A stretch of DNA of 23,785 nt from Scatosoma sp045632625. Its GTDB lineage: Bacteria > Bacillota > Clostridia > Christensenellales > Borkfalkiaceae. The notes below the pieces were generated by a model. That model saw only the letters and a list, made by a program, of their open reading frames with translations, was not told the origin of the DNA and did no database searches. Within the stretch, counting starts at the first letter, position 1. Every line of letters starts with the position of its first letter. This document shows, in pieces, positions 15,191-23,494 of this stretch. The translations under genes were made by a program, and so were the position numbers. The stretch covers positions 1-23,785 of the forward strand of contig JAZQWZ010000045.1 of NCBI GenBank assembly GCA_045632625.1. Reading direction: 5' to 3'.

Positions 15191-17281
15191 TCAAGCGTTC
15201 TTATTCAAAAGGTCTGCAATCGAAACACCGCTTGCGTCGTCTTCGTTCCATTCGGTAACTTCTTCAACGGGCTTAGGTGCTCTAGGTTTTCTTGCTTTCT
15301 TTTCGCCTTCGCCTTCTTCTTTAGCAGCGCGAGGCTTTCTTTCTACGTTTTCAGGCTTCGGTTCAAGCGCTTTGATGGAAAGCGTCATTTTCTTTTCCAC
15401 GCAGTCAAGTTTTAAAATCTTGGCATCAATTTCTTGACCGATTGTCAAAGCCGTCGTAGGATTTTCAAGGAATTCGTGAGAAATTTGGGAAACGTGTACC
15501 AAACCATCAATACCTTTTTCAACTTCCACGAACGCACCAAAAGGTACGATACGAACCACTTTACCGTGAATTACGTCGCCTTCCGCATATTTTTCAGCAG
15601 CCAACTCCCAAGGTTGCGCTTGCAACTGTTTATAACCAATGGAAACTTTCTTAGCTTCTTCGTCAACTTTCAATACCTTGAATTGATATTTCTTGCCAAT
15701 TTCAAGCACGTCAGCAACCGCCTTAACACCCGTCCAAGAAAGATCGGAAATGTGCGCCAAGCAGTCGAAACCATTTACGGAAACGAATGCGCCGAATGCG
15801 GTAATTCTTTCAACCGTACCTTCCACAACATCGTCAACGTGAATAGATGCAAAGAATTCCGCTTCTTTCGCTGCCTTAGCCGCTTCTTTCGCTGCTCTTT
15901 CTTCTTCAATGATAGCACGTTGGGAAGCAATAATTTCTTTTCTTCTTTCCGTTCTTACTTCGAGCATACGAAGACGCAATTTTTTGCCAACATATTTATC
16001 TAATTCTTTTACAAAACCCATACGGATTTCGCGAGCGGGAACAAATACGGTGTACGTACCGATTTGAGCCGTCAAACCGCCCTTATTGAAGCCGGTGCAT
16101 TCAACCTCGAATTCTTTACCTGCTTGGATTTCCGCGATCAACGCTTCTTCTTCTTTCACTTGCTTAATAAGCTTTTGAGAAAGTTTTACGGGATTTACTG
16201 CAACAACCATAAGTTCGATTTCTTCGCCTGTTTTAGCATTGAAATCTTCTTTGTTGTACACTTCGCAGTCTACCTCTTCTTTGGCGAGAATAATTTCTTT
16301 CTTCGCAAGAGGCAACAACACTGCAACACCCGTGTCGTCCGCCGACGAAATCGTAGCCTTAATCAACTGTCCTTTTTTGAACTTGGGTTGACTGTCCATT
16401 TTTGCAACGACGTTTTCCATCGTTTCTTCCATTGCCGTTGCTTTTGCTTCTGTTTCCATTTCCATTTTTAAGAGAACCTCCTGAGTTTGCACGTTAGGGG
16501 TGCTTGCACCCATAACAAGACCTACCTTTTTAAATCTTTTGATTGTATTTTTTTCGAACTGCGCAAAACTTGCTAAACGAATTACGTGTTTGCAATGCTC
16601 TTTACAGATATCGTAAAGCTTGTTTGTGTTGCTGCTATTCAAGCCACCGATAACCAAAACCGCATCACATTGACGCGCAATTTCGCGCGCTTCATTTTGC
16701 CGTCCTATAGTAGTATAACAAATTGTAGAAAAAACTTCAAGTGTTTTCCCTACACAATTATTAAGTTTTTTTATAATTTTTTCAAATTTTTCCTTTGAAA
16801 AGGTAGTTTGCGCCACAATTATGCAATTTTCGTCAGGCAAAACGGAAAAATCATCGTCAAGCGACGAAAATACGTGCGCCGTGTTCTCGCACCATCCGTT
16901 CAAACCAACCACCTCAGGATGCGTCGGTTCTCCAACGATTACAATGGACTTCCCAAGCGCATATTGTTCGCGGATAATTCTTTGCGTCCGCAAAACAAAT
17001 TCGCAAGTACAATCCACCACTTGGATACCACGAGCCGCACACTCCTCGTACACTTTTTTACCAACGCCGTGCGAACGAATAATTAGCGTAGCACCATCAG
17101 GAAGTTCTTTTAGCGTTTCCACCGAACGAATACCGCGTTTTGCAATTGTCTCCAATACTTCGGGATTGTGTATAATCTCCCCAAAAATATACGTATTATC
17201 AGGAGCAATCGACATAGCGGTATCTACAGCTTTTTGTACTCCGCGACAAAAGCCGCCGTTTTTTGCAACGATAATTTCCAT
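15191..17281 (-). CDS. ispH: Fusion of 4-hydroxy-3-methylbut-2-enyl diphosphate reductase (IspH) and ribosomal protein S1-like protein
   Basis: Residues 1-275 are IspH, the [4Fe-4S] enzyme making IPP and DMAPP in the last MEP step. Cluster cysteines are Cys12 (GGFCRGV), Cys93 (CTCEFV) and Cys188 (STICYTT); substrate residues His38, His71, His121, Glu123 and the SSN at 216-218 are present. After an acidic linker (275-300) come four S1 RNA-binding repeats: about 302-370 (degenerate), 387-456, 484-552 and 568-637, then a Lys/Arg/Pro/Ala tail. The total of 696 residues equals IspH plus a short RpsA. Such fusions are known in clostridia. ATG 17281 has only a weak ribosome site and is 5 bases after plsC. 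A consensus ribosome site sits inside the gene at the domain junction (see separate entry). Confidence 0.95.
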   Translation of the reverse strand: MEIIVAKNGGFCRGVQKAVDTAMSIAPDNTYIFGEIIHNPEVLETIAKRGIRSVETLKELPDGATLIIRSHGVGKKVYEECAARGIQVVDCTCEFVLRTQRIIREQYALGKSIVIVGEPTHPEVVGLNGWCENTAHVFSSLDDDFSVLPDENCIIVAQTTFSKEKFEKIIKKLNNCVGKTLEVFSTICYTTIGRQNEAREIARQCDAVLVIGGLNSSNTNKLYDICKEHCKHVIRLASFAQFEKNTIKRFKKVGLVMGASTPNVQTQEVLLKMEMETEAKATAMEETMENVVAKMDSQPKFKKGQLIKATISSADDTGVAVLLPLAKKEIILAKEEVDCEVYNKEDFNAKTGEEIELMVVAVNPVKLSQKLIKQVKEEEALIAEIQAGKEFEVECTGFNKGGLTAQIGTYTVFVPAREIRMGFVKELDKYVGKKLRLRMLEVRTERRKEIIASQRAIIEEERAAKEAAKAAKEAEFFASIHVDDVVEGTVERITAFGAFVSVNGFDCLAHISDLSWTGVKAVADVLEIGKKYQFKVLKVDEEAKKVSIGYKQLQAQPWELAAEKYAEGDVIHGKVVRIVPFGAFVEVEKGIDGLVHVSQISHEFLENPTTALTIGQEIDAKILKLDCVEKKMTLSIKALEPKPENVERKPRAAKEEGEGEKKARKPRAPKPVEEVTEWNEDDASGVSIADLLNKNA
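16463..16482 (-). promoter_or_regulatory. Internal consensus ribosome binding site and in-frame ATG at the IspH/S1 junction
   Basis: AGGAGGT (16482-16476) lies 11 bases upstream of the in-frame ATG at 16465 (Met273); a second in-frame ATG follows at 16459. The site is made by Gln-Glu-Val codons CAG GAG GTT, whereas neighbouring genes mostly use CAA and GAA. Initiation here would yield a free S1 protein of 424 residues without the IspH domain. Spacing is slightly long, so use is plausible rather than certain. Confidence 0.5.
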
Positions 17282-17286
17282 ACCGT

Positions 17287-18009
17287 TTACCGTCTCTTAT
17301 TTTTGTCGGCTAGAAATTGCGTGTGCGCCGCTTTCATATCCAGCATTGTTTGGCGAATTTTATTATCCGCCTCGCTGATTTCTTCTTCCGACAATTTTTT
17401 ATCGTAATACATACTCAAATCAATAGGCTCGCCTACAAGTATGTGCGTCATTCTAAACCATCTGGGGCGTTTATAGGTGACGATAGGCACAACGGGCGTT
17501 TTCGTTTTAATTGCCATAACCGCTGCACCGTGTTTAAACGGTAACATCTCCGCATCCGTTCTATTACGCGTGCCTTCGGGATAAATTGCAATTTTTTCGC
17601 CGTTTTTTAAACATTTAAAACAATCGAGTAAACCACGCACGTCGCTACCATCGCGATTTACAGGAATTGCCTTAATAGAACGCGCTAAAAAGCCCACAAA
17701 TTTTTTTTCAAAATTTTCACGCTTAGAAACAAAATGCAAGCATTCCCACGTTTGCGCCGCAATATACACGATATCCATCATTTTATAATGGTTACCAACG
17801 TAAATGCACGCTCCGTCGTGTTTTTGCTTCTTACCGTAAAAACGAAACGGCTTAAACAAATAAAAGGCAGGTATTACCAACAAGCGCAATATATTTAACG
17901 CATGACTAACGTGCTTACCTTTTTTATTCGCTTTTATCGTTAATTTATACGGTTTTATTTTCTTTTTTGTCGATTTAACGTTCGACTGCATAACGTTTTG
18001 CTCCACCAT
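17287..18009 (-). CDS. plsC: 1-acyl-sn-glycerol-3-phosphate acyltransferase (PlsC family)
   Basis: PlsC-type enzymes acylate lysophosphatidate to phosphatidate at the inner face of the membrane. The protein is 240 residues with a very basic N-terminus (about 12-33), a hydrophobic segment (about 40-52), the catalytic NHYKMMD (HX4D, His74-Asp79) and the glycerophosphate-binding PEGTR (144-148), followed by PVVPIVTY. GGAGG lies 6 bases before ATG 18009. It sits between cmk and ispH-S1, a common clostridial arrangement. Acyl-donor preference cannot be read from sequence. Confidence 0.94.
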   Translation of the reverse strand: MVEQNVMQSNVKSTKKKIKPYKLTIKANKKGKHVSHALNILRLLVIPAFYLFKPFRFYGKKQKHDGACIYVGNHYKMMDIVYIAAQTWECLHFVSKRENFEKKFVGFLARSIKAIPVNRDGSDVRGLLDCFKCLKNGEKIAIYPEGTRNRTDAEMLPFKHGAAVMAIKTKTPVVPIVTYKRPRWFRMTHILVGEPIDLSMYYDKKLSEEEISEADNKIRQTMLDMKAAHTQFLADKNKRR

Positions 18010-18021
18010 AACAGTCCTCCG

Positions 18022-19035
18022 TTAAATTTTAGTCTGTATATACGCTTTTACTTTCGCCACAACTTCTTCAACCGACATAGTAGACGTATCCATCAAAACA
18101 GCGTCCGCTGCGCATGTAAGAGGCGAAAATTCACGTTCGCTATCCTGTTTATCCCTTGCCACAATTTCCGCGTGCAATTTTTCAAAATCTACGTGTTGAC
18201 CGCGTTGTTCCAGCTCCTTAAAACGACGCATTGCGCGCACTTTGCTATCCGCTGTTATAAAAAATTTAAATTTAGCGTCGGGCAATACTGCCGTACCGAT
18301 ATCACGCCCGTCCAAAACGCAAGACATACTTTTTGCGATTTCTCGTTGCATTTCCACCATCTTAACACGAACAGCGTGGTGGGCCGAAATCGTAGAAGCA
18401 GCCATAGAAACCGCGTTTTCGCGAATCGCCTTAGAAACGTCTTCGCCGTCTAATATTGTATGCTGCGTACCGTCTTTATATTCAATTTTTAAATCAAGAT
18501 TAGGTAAAATTTTCTCTACGCCGTCCTTATCTGCAGGGTCAATTCCCATACGCAAAGCCTTTAATCCGCACGCACGGTACATTGCACCCGTATCCAAATG
18601 CAAAATGTTATAATCCGCCGCAAGAATTTTTGCAACGGTGCTTTTCCCACTACCTGCAGGACCATCGAACGCTATATTGTACACTTCCGAAATATCTTTT
18701 CTTAACACTTTAGCACCTTTTTGATAAATATGTTTAACCTTTTCGTCGTTTTTTAGTTCCGTCAAGAGCATCAAACGAATACATTTTTTCAGCCCACCGT
18801 CAATATCGGGCTCGACAGCTGCAAACAGCGGCGCGAAATCGTAACCACACTCCCTTGCGGCTTTTGCTGGATGATAGGAATGAATATCCGACGTAAGAGA
18901 AAACACAAATGCGGTTACATCTTGTTTTTTAATAGCATTTAATAAAAAAACCTCGTCTAAGAGCGCTTTTACGGCGTCAATTATTTGCTGTTTTTCATCA
19001 AAATCAATGGTCGTTGCGCCGCGTATTACTTTCAT
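18022..19035 (-). CDS. cmk: Fusion of AroH-type chorismate mutase and cytidylate kinase
   Basis: Residues 1-115 are an AroH-class (B. subtilis-type) chorismate mutase, converting chorismate to prephenate. Residues 118-337 are cytidylate kinase, phosphorylating CMP/dCMP. In AroH the catalytic set is retained: Arg5 (IRGATT), Arg61 (PAKAAREC), Glu75, Arg87 (GGLKKCIR) and Tyr104 (HIY); the position of B. subtilis Cys75 is Ala and that of Phe57 is His. In Cmk the P-loop GPAGSGKS (125-132), DTGAMYRA, DGRDIGT (242-248) and the DSEREFSPL lid are clear. The frame is unbroken, with no internal ribosome site at the joint. AAGGAG lies 6 bases before ATG 19035. It opens the operon with plsC and ispH-S1, behind a sigma-A promoter. 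Confidence 0.94.
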   Translation of the reverse strand: MKVIRGATTIDFDEKQQIIDAVKALLDEVFLLNAIKKQDVTAFVFSLTSDIHSYHPAKAARECGYDFAPLFAAVEPDIDGGLKKCIRLMLLTELKNDEKVKHIYQKGAKVLRKDISEVYNIAFDGPAGSGKSTVAKILAADYNILHLDTGAMYRACGLKALRMGIDPADKDGVEKILPNLDLKIEYKDGTQHTILDGEDVSKAIRENAVSMAASTISAHHAVRVKMVEMQREIAKSMSCVLDGRDIGTAVLPDAKFKFFITADSKVRAMRRFKELEQRGQHVDFEKLHAEIVARDKQDSEREFSPLTCAADAVLMDTSTMSVEEVVAKVKAYIQTKI

Positions 19036-19065
19036 ACTGCACTCCTTGCATCTAAATATAATATA

Positions 19066-19094
19066 ATTATATTCAAAAAAACATCTTTCGTCAA
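19066..19094 (-). promoter_or_regulatory. Sigma-A promoter of the aroH-cmk operon
   Basis: TTGACG (19094-19089), a 17-base spacer and consensus TATAAT (19071-19066). The start would be near 19059, about 24 bases before the ATG. This is the best housekeeping promoter in the window and separates this operon from the upstream flavoprotein gene. Confidence 0.85.
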
Positions 19095-19112
19095 GCTTTT
19101 AGGCTGTAAAAG

Positions 19113-20366
19113 TTAAATTTCTATACTGTTTCCAGCCGCAAATCCCGTTGAAAACGCAATTTGCATATTAAATCCGCCCGTAAATGCGTCTACGTCTAAA
19201 ACTTCCCCACAAAATTTTAACCCCAAAACCTTTTTGCTTTCCATTGTTTTAGGGTTAATTTGCGACAGCGCTACCCCGCCCGACGTGATAATAGCTTCTT
19301 GAAAACCCCGCAAATCCTGCAAATAGACAGGGAATTGCTTAATCGCTTGCAATATACGCAACCGCTCCGCCCTTGTAATGGCGTTAACTGGCTTATTTTC
19401 AGCAACGGTTGCCAGCTTTAACACGCAAGGAATAAGTTTTTGCGGCAAAACATCGCTCAAACCATTGAAAATTTGCTTATTTTTATATATGTCAAAATCC
19501 CTTAAAAGCCGTTTGTCTAACGTATCCATATCCAGCGCAGGTTTTAAATCAATATAGGCTTGCAACTGCTTAAAATCCATACGGTTAATAATCGAAGATG
19601 CGGAAAGTACAATCGGTCCAGATATCCCAAAATGCGTAAATAACATTTCGCCAAATTCTTCATATACCGTTTTTCCGCCTCTTTTTACGGAAAACGTAAC
19701 GTTTTTCAGCGTCAATCCTTGTAATTGCGTATAAAAATCGTCTTTTGTATTCAATCCGCAAAGCCCGCATTTTAAATCAGTTACCTCATGCCCTGCTTCC
19801 TGTGCAAATATATATCCATCACCCGTAGAACCAGTAGAAGGATAGCTTAATCCACCCGTAGCAACAATAGCAACGTCGCACGGGTATTTTTGCTTATCAG
19901 TCAAGACCTCTACTACGCGTGACATAATACCTATGTCTGGCATAGCACTTTGCTCGGTGATAATTTTCTCTACTTTTTCGTTTAAATGAATATAAACACC
20001 TACATTTTTGCATGCTTTTTCTAAGGTTTTTGTCACGTCGCTTGCATGGTCGGATACAGGAAACGCCCTATTCCCACGCTCAATTTTCACGCTTAATCCG
20101 TAATTTTCCATAAATTGCAGGGTTTTATCGGGTGAAAAGGAATAAATTGCACCGCGCAAAAACTTTTCACCGCGTACAACGTTACGCAGGAAATCATCAG
20201 GCGCAACGCTGTTTGTAAAATTACAACGCCCCTTACCTGTTATATATATCTTTTTACCCAACTTTTCATTCTTTTCAAATAATACGACGTGATGGCCTTT
20301 ATTTGCCGCGGCATAGGCCGCCATCAGCCCCGCAGCGCCACCGCCGATAACGCATACATTCCCCAT
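19113..20366 (-). CDS. YhiN/HI0933 family NAD(P)/FAD-dependent oxidoreductase (BaiN-like flavoprotein)
   Basis: This is a cytoplasmic FAD protein of the HI0933/YhiN family (often annotated aminoacetone oxidase or BaiN); the physiological substrate is not established. The protein is 417 residues with the N-terminal dinucleotide fold VIGGGAAGLMAAYAA, the family-specific GKGRCNFTN, the ATGGLSYPSTGSTGDGY segment and the C-terminal FAD-contacting GEVLDVDAFTGGFNMQIAFSTG. The start is ATG 20366, with AAGGA 7-8 bases upstream; an ATG 15 bases earlier (20381) lacks a ribosome site. The gene often precedes cmk in clostridia. It appears monocistronic, with a hairpin upstream and a promoter for the next operon just downstream. 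Confidence 0.92.
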   Translation of the reverse strand: MGNVCVIGGGAAGLMAAYAAANKGHHVVLFEKNEKLGKKIYITGKGRCNFTNSVAPDDFLRNVVRGEKFLRGAIYSFSPDKTLQFMENYGLSVKIERGNRAFPVSDHASDVTKTLEKACKNVGVYIHLNEKVEKIITEQSAMPDIGIMSRVVEVLTDKQKYPCDVAIVATGGLSYPSTGSTGDGYIFAQEAGHEVTDLKCGLCGLNTKDDFYTQLQGLTLKNVTFSVKRGGKTVYEEFGEMLFTHFGISGPIVLSASSIINRMDFKQLQAYIDLKPALDMDTLDKRLLRDFDIYKNKQIFNGLSDVLPQKLIPCVLKLATVAENKPVNAITRAERLRILQAIKQFPVYLQDLRGFQEAIITSGGVALSQINPKTMESKKVLGLKFCGEVLDVDAFTGGFNMQIAFSTGFAAGNSIEI

Positions 20367-20387
20367 AGGTTTATCCTTCATAAATTC

Positions 20388-20408
20388 GTTTCACAAAAAA
20401 TGTTTCAC
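20388..20408. repeat. Direct repeat of GTTTCAC upstream of the flavoprotein gene
   Basis: Two copies of the 7-mer GTTTCAC (20388-20394 and 20402-20408) are spaced 14 bases start to start and separated by AAAAAAT. They lie 22 bases upstream of the flavoprotein start. They might be a regulator site, but a chance origin is also likely in such a short stretch. Confidence 0.3.
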
Positions 20409-20428
20409 GAGTGTGTTTTATTAAAGTT

Positions 20429-20460
20429 ATACGCAACCGATCAAACGGTCGGTTGCGTAT
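20429..20460 (-). terminator. 12-bp perfect hairpin after oadA
   Basis: ATACGCAACCGA and TCGGTTGCGTAT form an exact 12-bp stem with an 8-base loop, 20 bases after the oadA stop. Neither strand has a clean U tract right after it (minus: AACTTTAATAAAA), so it may terminate weakly or protect the 3' end of the decarboxylase mRNA. Confidence 0.55.
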
Positions 20461-20480
20461 GCATTTCGTTTATAAATTGA

Positions 20481-21914
20481 TTATACGGGATATACGCCCG
20501 ATTTTGCCATATCTCTATCGATACCTTTCTTTTGAGCTTCTCTCCATTTGAAGAAATTCTCAGCTACTTGTTCGAATACTGCATAGGAAAGCACGTCTTC
20601 TTCTTTTTCATAATAGCCAAGTTCGATAACTTTCTTTTTAATTTCTTCGTATTCGGGGGAAAGAAGGTCTGCAGGTCTGCAGGAAATTCTTTCCGCGTTG
20701 CCAAGTGCTTTCTTTGCAACTTCTTCATCGATAGGCATAGGCAATTTACCGTATTTACCCGCCAACAAATCTTTGGTTTCTTTGGTAACCATTTTATAAC
20801 GTTCGCCCATAACTACATTCAATACAGCTTGCGTACCAACGATTTGCGAAGAAGGCGTAACCAAAGGAGGATAACCGCTATCTTTACGAACGTTAGGTAC
20901 TTCAGCAAGACATTCCATAAGCTTATCTGCTTTACCTGCTTTTTCAAGCTGATTGATAAGGTTGGAAAGCATACCGCCGGGAACTTGATACAACAACGTA
21001 TTAACGTCAATCCCTTTGGATTTTTCATTCAAAATCTTATCATCTTTCAAGCGTTTTTCAACTGTTTTGAAGTGTTTAATGATAGGCAACAATTTATTGA
21101 TATCAATACCCGTATCATACGGCGTACCTTGCAACGTAGCAACAAGCGGTTCGGTTGCAGGCTGCGACGTACCGTTACCAAGAGGCGACAATGCCGTATC
21201 AACAATGTCAACACCAGCAAGGATAGCCATAAGATATACCATATCACCGGTACCCGTCGTATTGTGCGTATGAAGATGTATTTTCGTCGTAGGTTTCAAA
21301 GCAGCTTTCAATGCCTTGATAAGTTCGTATGCTTTGAACGGCAACAATAAGTTTGCCATATCTTTTAAGCAAATATTATCCGCGCCGTTTGCTTCTAATT
21401 CTTTTGCAAGATTGATGAAATATTCATTCGTGAATACTTCTTTACCGTCTACAACCGCGCTGGTATAGCAAATCGTAGCTTCGCAAACACCGCCGTATTT
21501 CTTGATGGCGCGCATAGAAGTTTCCAAGTTTCTAGGGTCGTTCAATGCGTCGAACACACGTACAACACCAACACCATTTTCAATAGATTTTGCAACGAAT
21601 TTTTCTACAACGTCGTCTGCATAGTGACGATAGCCAAGCAAATTTTGGCCACGCAACAACATTTGAATAGGCGTTTTTAAGTGCGATTTCAACGTTCTTA
21701 ATCTTTCCCAAGGGTCTTCATTCAAGAAACGAAGACAGGAGTCGAACGTAGCCCCACCCCAAGCTTCAATGGAATAATAGCCGATATCATCCAGTTGTTC
21801 CAAAACGGGCAACATTTCATCAATACGCATACGCGTTGCCGCTTGCGATTGATGCGCGTCACGCAAAATGGTTTCCGTGAGCATTACTTTTCTATTTTCA
21901 AATTTCATTTCCAT
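20481..21914 (-). CDS. oadA: Oxaloacetate decarboxylase alpha subunit (carboxyltransferase; pyruvate carboxylase subunit B type)
   Basis: This subunit transfers the carboxyl group from oxaloacetate (or a related acid) to biotin on the carrier protein. The protein is 477 residues. It has the HMGL-like TIM barrel with LRDAHQS (metal ligand Asp19), the carbamylated lysine in CLKDMA (Lys184), HLHTH (metal ligands His213 and His215), and the conserved carboxylase domain (about 300-460) with KDSGYPPLVTPSSQIVGTQA. The biotinyl domain is absent because it is a separate gene here. GAGG is 9 bases before ATG 21914. It is 19 bases after oadB. Substrate could be oxaloacetate; methylmalonyl-CoA or glutaconyl-CoA systems use a different transferase, so oxaloacetate is favoured. 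Confidence 0.94.
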   Translation of the reverse strand: MEMKFENRKVMLTETILRDAHQSQAATRMRIDEMLPVLEQLDDIGYYSIEAWGGATFDSCLRFLNEDPWERLRTLKSHLKTPIQMLLRGQNLLGYRHYADDVVEKFVAKSIENGVGVVRVFDALNDPRNLETSMRAIKKYGGVCEATICYTSAVVDGKEVFTNEYFINLAKELEANGADNICLKDMANLLLPFKAYELIKALKAALKPTTKIHLHTHNTTGTGDMVYLMAILAGVDIVDTALSPLGNGTSQPATEPLVATLQGTPYDTGIDINKLLPIIKHFKTVEKRLKDDKILNEKSKGIDVNTLLYQVPGGMLSNLINQLEKAGKADKLMECLAEVPNVRKDSGYPPLVTPSSQIVGTQAVLNVVMGERYKMVTKETKDLLAGKYGKLPMPIDEEVAKKALGNAERISCRPADLLSPEYEEIKKKVIELGYYEKEEDVLSYAVFEQVAENFFKWREAQKKGIDRDMAKSGVYPV

Positions 21915-21933
21915 AATTATATACCTCTATATG

Positions 21934-23475
21934 TTAAACAATAGCAAGCAGGAACCCCGCCGCAATAGCCGAGCCGATTACACCTGCTACATTAGGACCC
22001 ATAGCATGCATCAACAAGTGATTGTTAGGATCTTCTTCACGCCCAACGTCTTCGGATATACGCGCCGCCATAGGCACAGCGGAAACGCCTGCGCTACCGA
22101 TAAGCGGGTTAATTTTACCGCCCGAAAGCTTGCACATAAGTCTACCAACCAAAAGACCGCCGATCGTACCAAAGCTAAACGCCACAAGACCAAGACCGAT
22201 GATACCCAGCGTTTGTAATTGCAAGAACGTTTGACCGTATGCTTTACAACCAACAGAAACGCCAAGGAAAATGGTAATCGTATTCATCAAGCCGTTTTGT
22301 GCCTGCGAAGACAATCTATCGCACACACCCGATTCCTTCAAAAGGTTACCAAGCATCAACATACCCAGCAAAGGCACAGCATCGGGCAATAATAAGCCGA
22401 CAACCAACGTTACGACAACAGGGAAAATAATTTTTTCCACCTTGCTAACCGTACGCAAAGGCTTCATTTTGATTGTACGTTCACGCTTAGGAACAATCAA
22501 TTTCATAAGCGGCTTTTGGATAACGGGAATAAGCGCCATATACGAATACGCCGCAACCGCAATCGCCGAAAGCAAATCGGTGTTTTGACCGTTGAACTGC
22601 GCCAAGCTTGCAAGTTTTTGCGTTACGTAAATTGCCGTAGGACCATCCGCGCCGCCGATAATTGCGATGGATGCCGCTGCCGCCAAGTTAAAGCCGATAG
22701 CCGTAGCTGCAATCAAAGTCAGGAATACGCCAAGCTGTGCCGCCGCGCCCAAAAGCATACTCTTGGGGTTAGAAATCAACGGTCCAAAATCAGTCATAGC
22801 GCCGATTCCCAAGAAAATCAACGGCGGATAAATAACGTTTTGCACGCCATAGAACAAATACCACAAAAGTCCACGGTTTTCAACATTGTCATATACATGC
22901 GCCGCTTCATAGAATATTTTACCTTTTTCGGCATTAAACGTCAAACAAGTTGAAAAATCCAGCCCCTCAAATGCTTGTTCAGTTAACGCTACCCACTCAT
23001 TACTACCCGGTAAATTGTATGTCCACATGCTACCGTCAAATTTTAACGCATTGTATACCAACTCACCATTCGTATAGGTAAATAATTCAGCAAGTTCTAA
23101 GTCATTAAAAGCCTTTTCGGTTAATGTAAACCATTGTCCATCGTTAAAATATTGCCATACACCATTTTCAAATCGAAGATAGTTAAAATCTTCGGCAATA
23201 ATGTATTGCGTCAACTGTTCTTGTGAAGAAATTTCCATTGCGTTGGGATACGTACCCCAAAGCACACTGTAGGCACCAGGTAAGTTAATCAAGAACATAC
23301 CAAACGCAATCGGTAACAAGAGCAACGGCTCGAATTTTTTCACGATTGCAAGGTACATCAAAACAAACGAAACCAACAGCATAACGTAGTTCGCCCACGA
23401 ACCTTGTGCCAACCCCGACGATGTCCACAAGTCCTTAAAAACTTCGCCGAAATTTATAAGCAAATTATTTAACAT
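21934..23475 (-). CDS. oadB: Na+-translocating decarboxylase beta subunit with a large duplicated insertion
   Basis: OadB decarboxylates carboxybiotin and exports Na+ across the membrane. The core motifs are present: PPLIFLGIGAMTDFGPLI, GGADGPTAIYVTQK (Na+-binding Asp), MLMLGNLLKESGV, NPLIGSAGVSAVPMAAR and the C-terminal MHAMGPNVAGVIGSAIAAG. Length is 513 residues against roughly 375-435 usually. The excess is a hydrophilic block at residues about 73-200, between the second hydrophobic segment (ends about 66) and the helix GLLWYLFYGVQ. The block holds two tandem repeats. By hand count it is about 36 % GC against about 45 % in the rest of the gene. AGAGGAAG precedes ATG 23475. Neighbours are the biotin carrier and oadA. 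Confidence 0.95.
   Translation of the reverse strand: MLNNLLINFGEVFKDLWTSSGLAQGSWANYVMLLVSFVLMYLAIVKKFEPLLLLPIAFGMFLINLPGAYSVLWGTYPNAMEISSQEQLTQYIIAEDFNYLRFENGVWQYFNDGQWFTLTEKAFNDLELAELFTYTNGELVYNALKFDGSMWTYNLPGSNEWVALTEQAFEGLDFSTCLTFNAEKGKIFYEAAHVYDNVENRGLLWYLFYGVQNVIYPPLIFLGIGAMTDFGPLISNPKSMLLGAAAQLGVFLTLIAATAIGFNLAAAASIAIIGGADGPTAIYVTQKLASLAQFNGQNTDLLSAIAVAAYSYMALIPVIQKPLMKLIVPKRERTIKMKPLRTVSKVEKIIFPVVVTLVVGLLLPDAVPLLGMLMLGNLLKESGVCDRLSSQAQNGLMNTITIFLGVSVGCKAYGQTFLQLQTLGIIGLGLVAFSFGTIGGLLVGRLMCKLSGGKINPLIGSAGVSAVPMAARISEDVGREEDPNNHLLMHAMGPNVAGVIGSAIAAGFLLAIV
22903..23184 (-). repeat. Two tandem protein-level repeats inside oadB
   Basis: Unit 1 covers residues 98-141 (23184-23053) and unit 2 residues 142-191 (23052-22903). 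They share the pattern N-x-L-[RK]-F-[ED]-x-x-x-W-x-Y, then W-x-x-LTE-x-AF-x-x-L, then an aromatic/hydrophobic strand with G-[EK]-[LI]-x-Y. The DNA is not highly similar, so the duplication is old or under protein-level selection. I do not recognise the fold. Confidence 0.75.
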
Positions 23476-23494
23476 TTTTACTTCCTCTAACAGA

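Noticed and set aside
16456..17281. IspH and S1 as two separate genes
   Set aside because: The frame is continuous with no stop between the domains, so a fusion is annotated; the internal ribosome site is reported as a possible second start instead.
19099..19115. CTTTTA/TAAAAG inverted repeat after the flavoprotein gene as a terminator
   Set aside because: The stem is only 6 bp and AT-rich, is followed by CTTGACG (the -35 of the next promoter) rather than a U tract.
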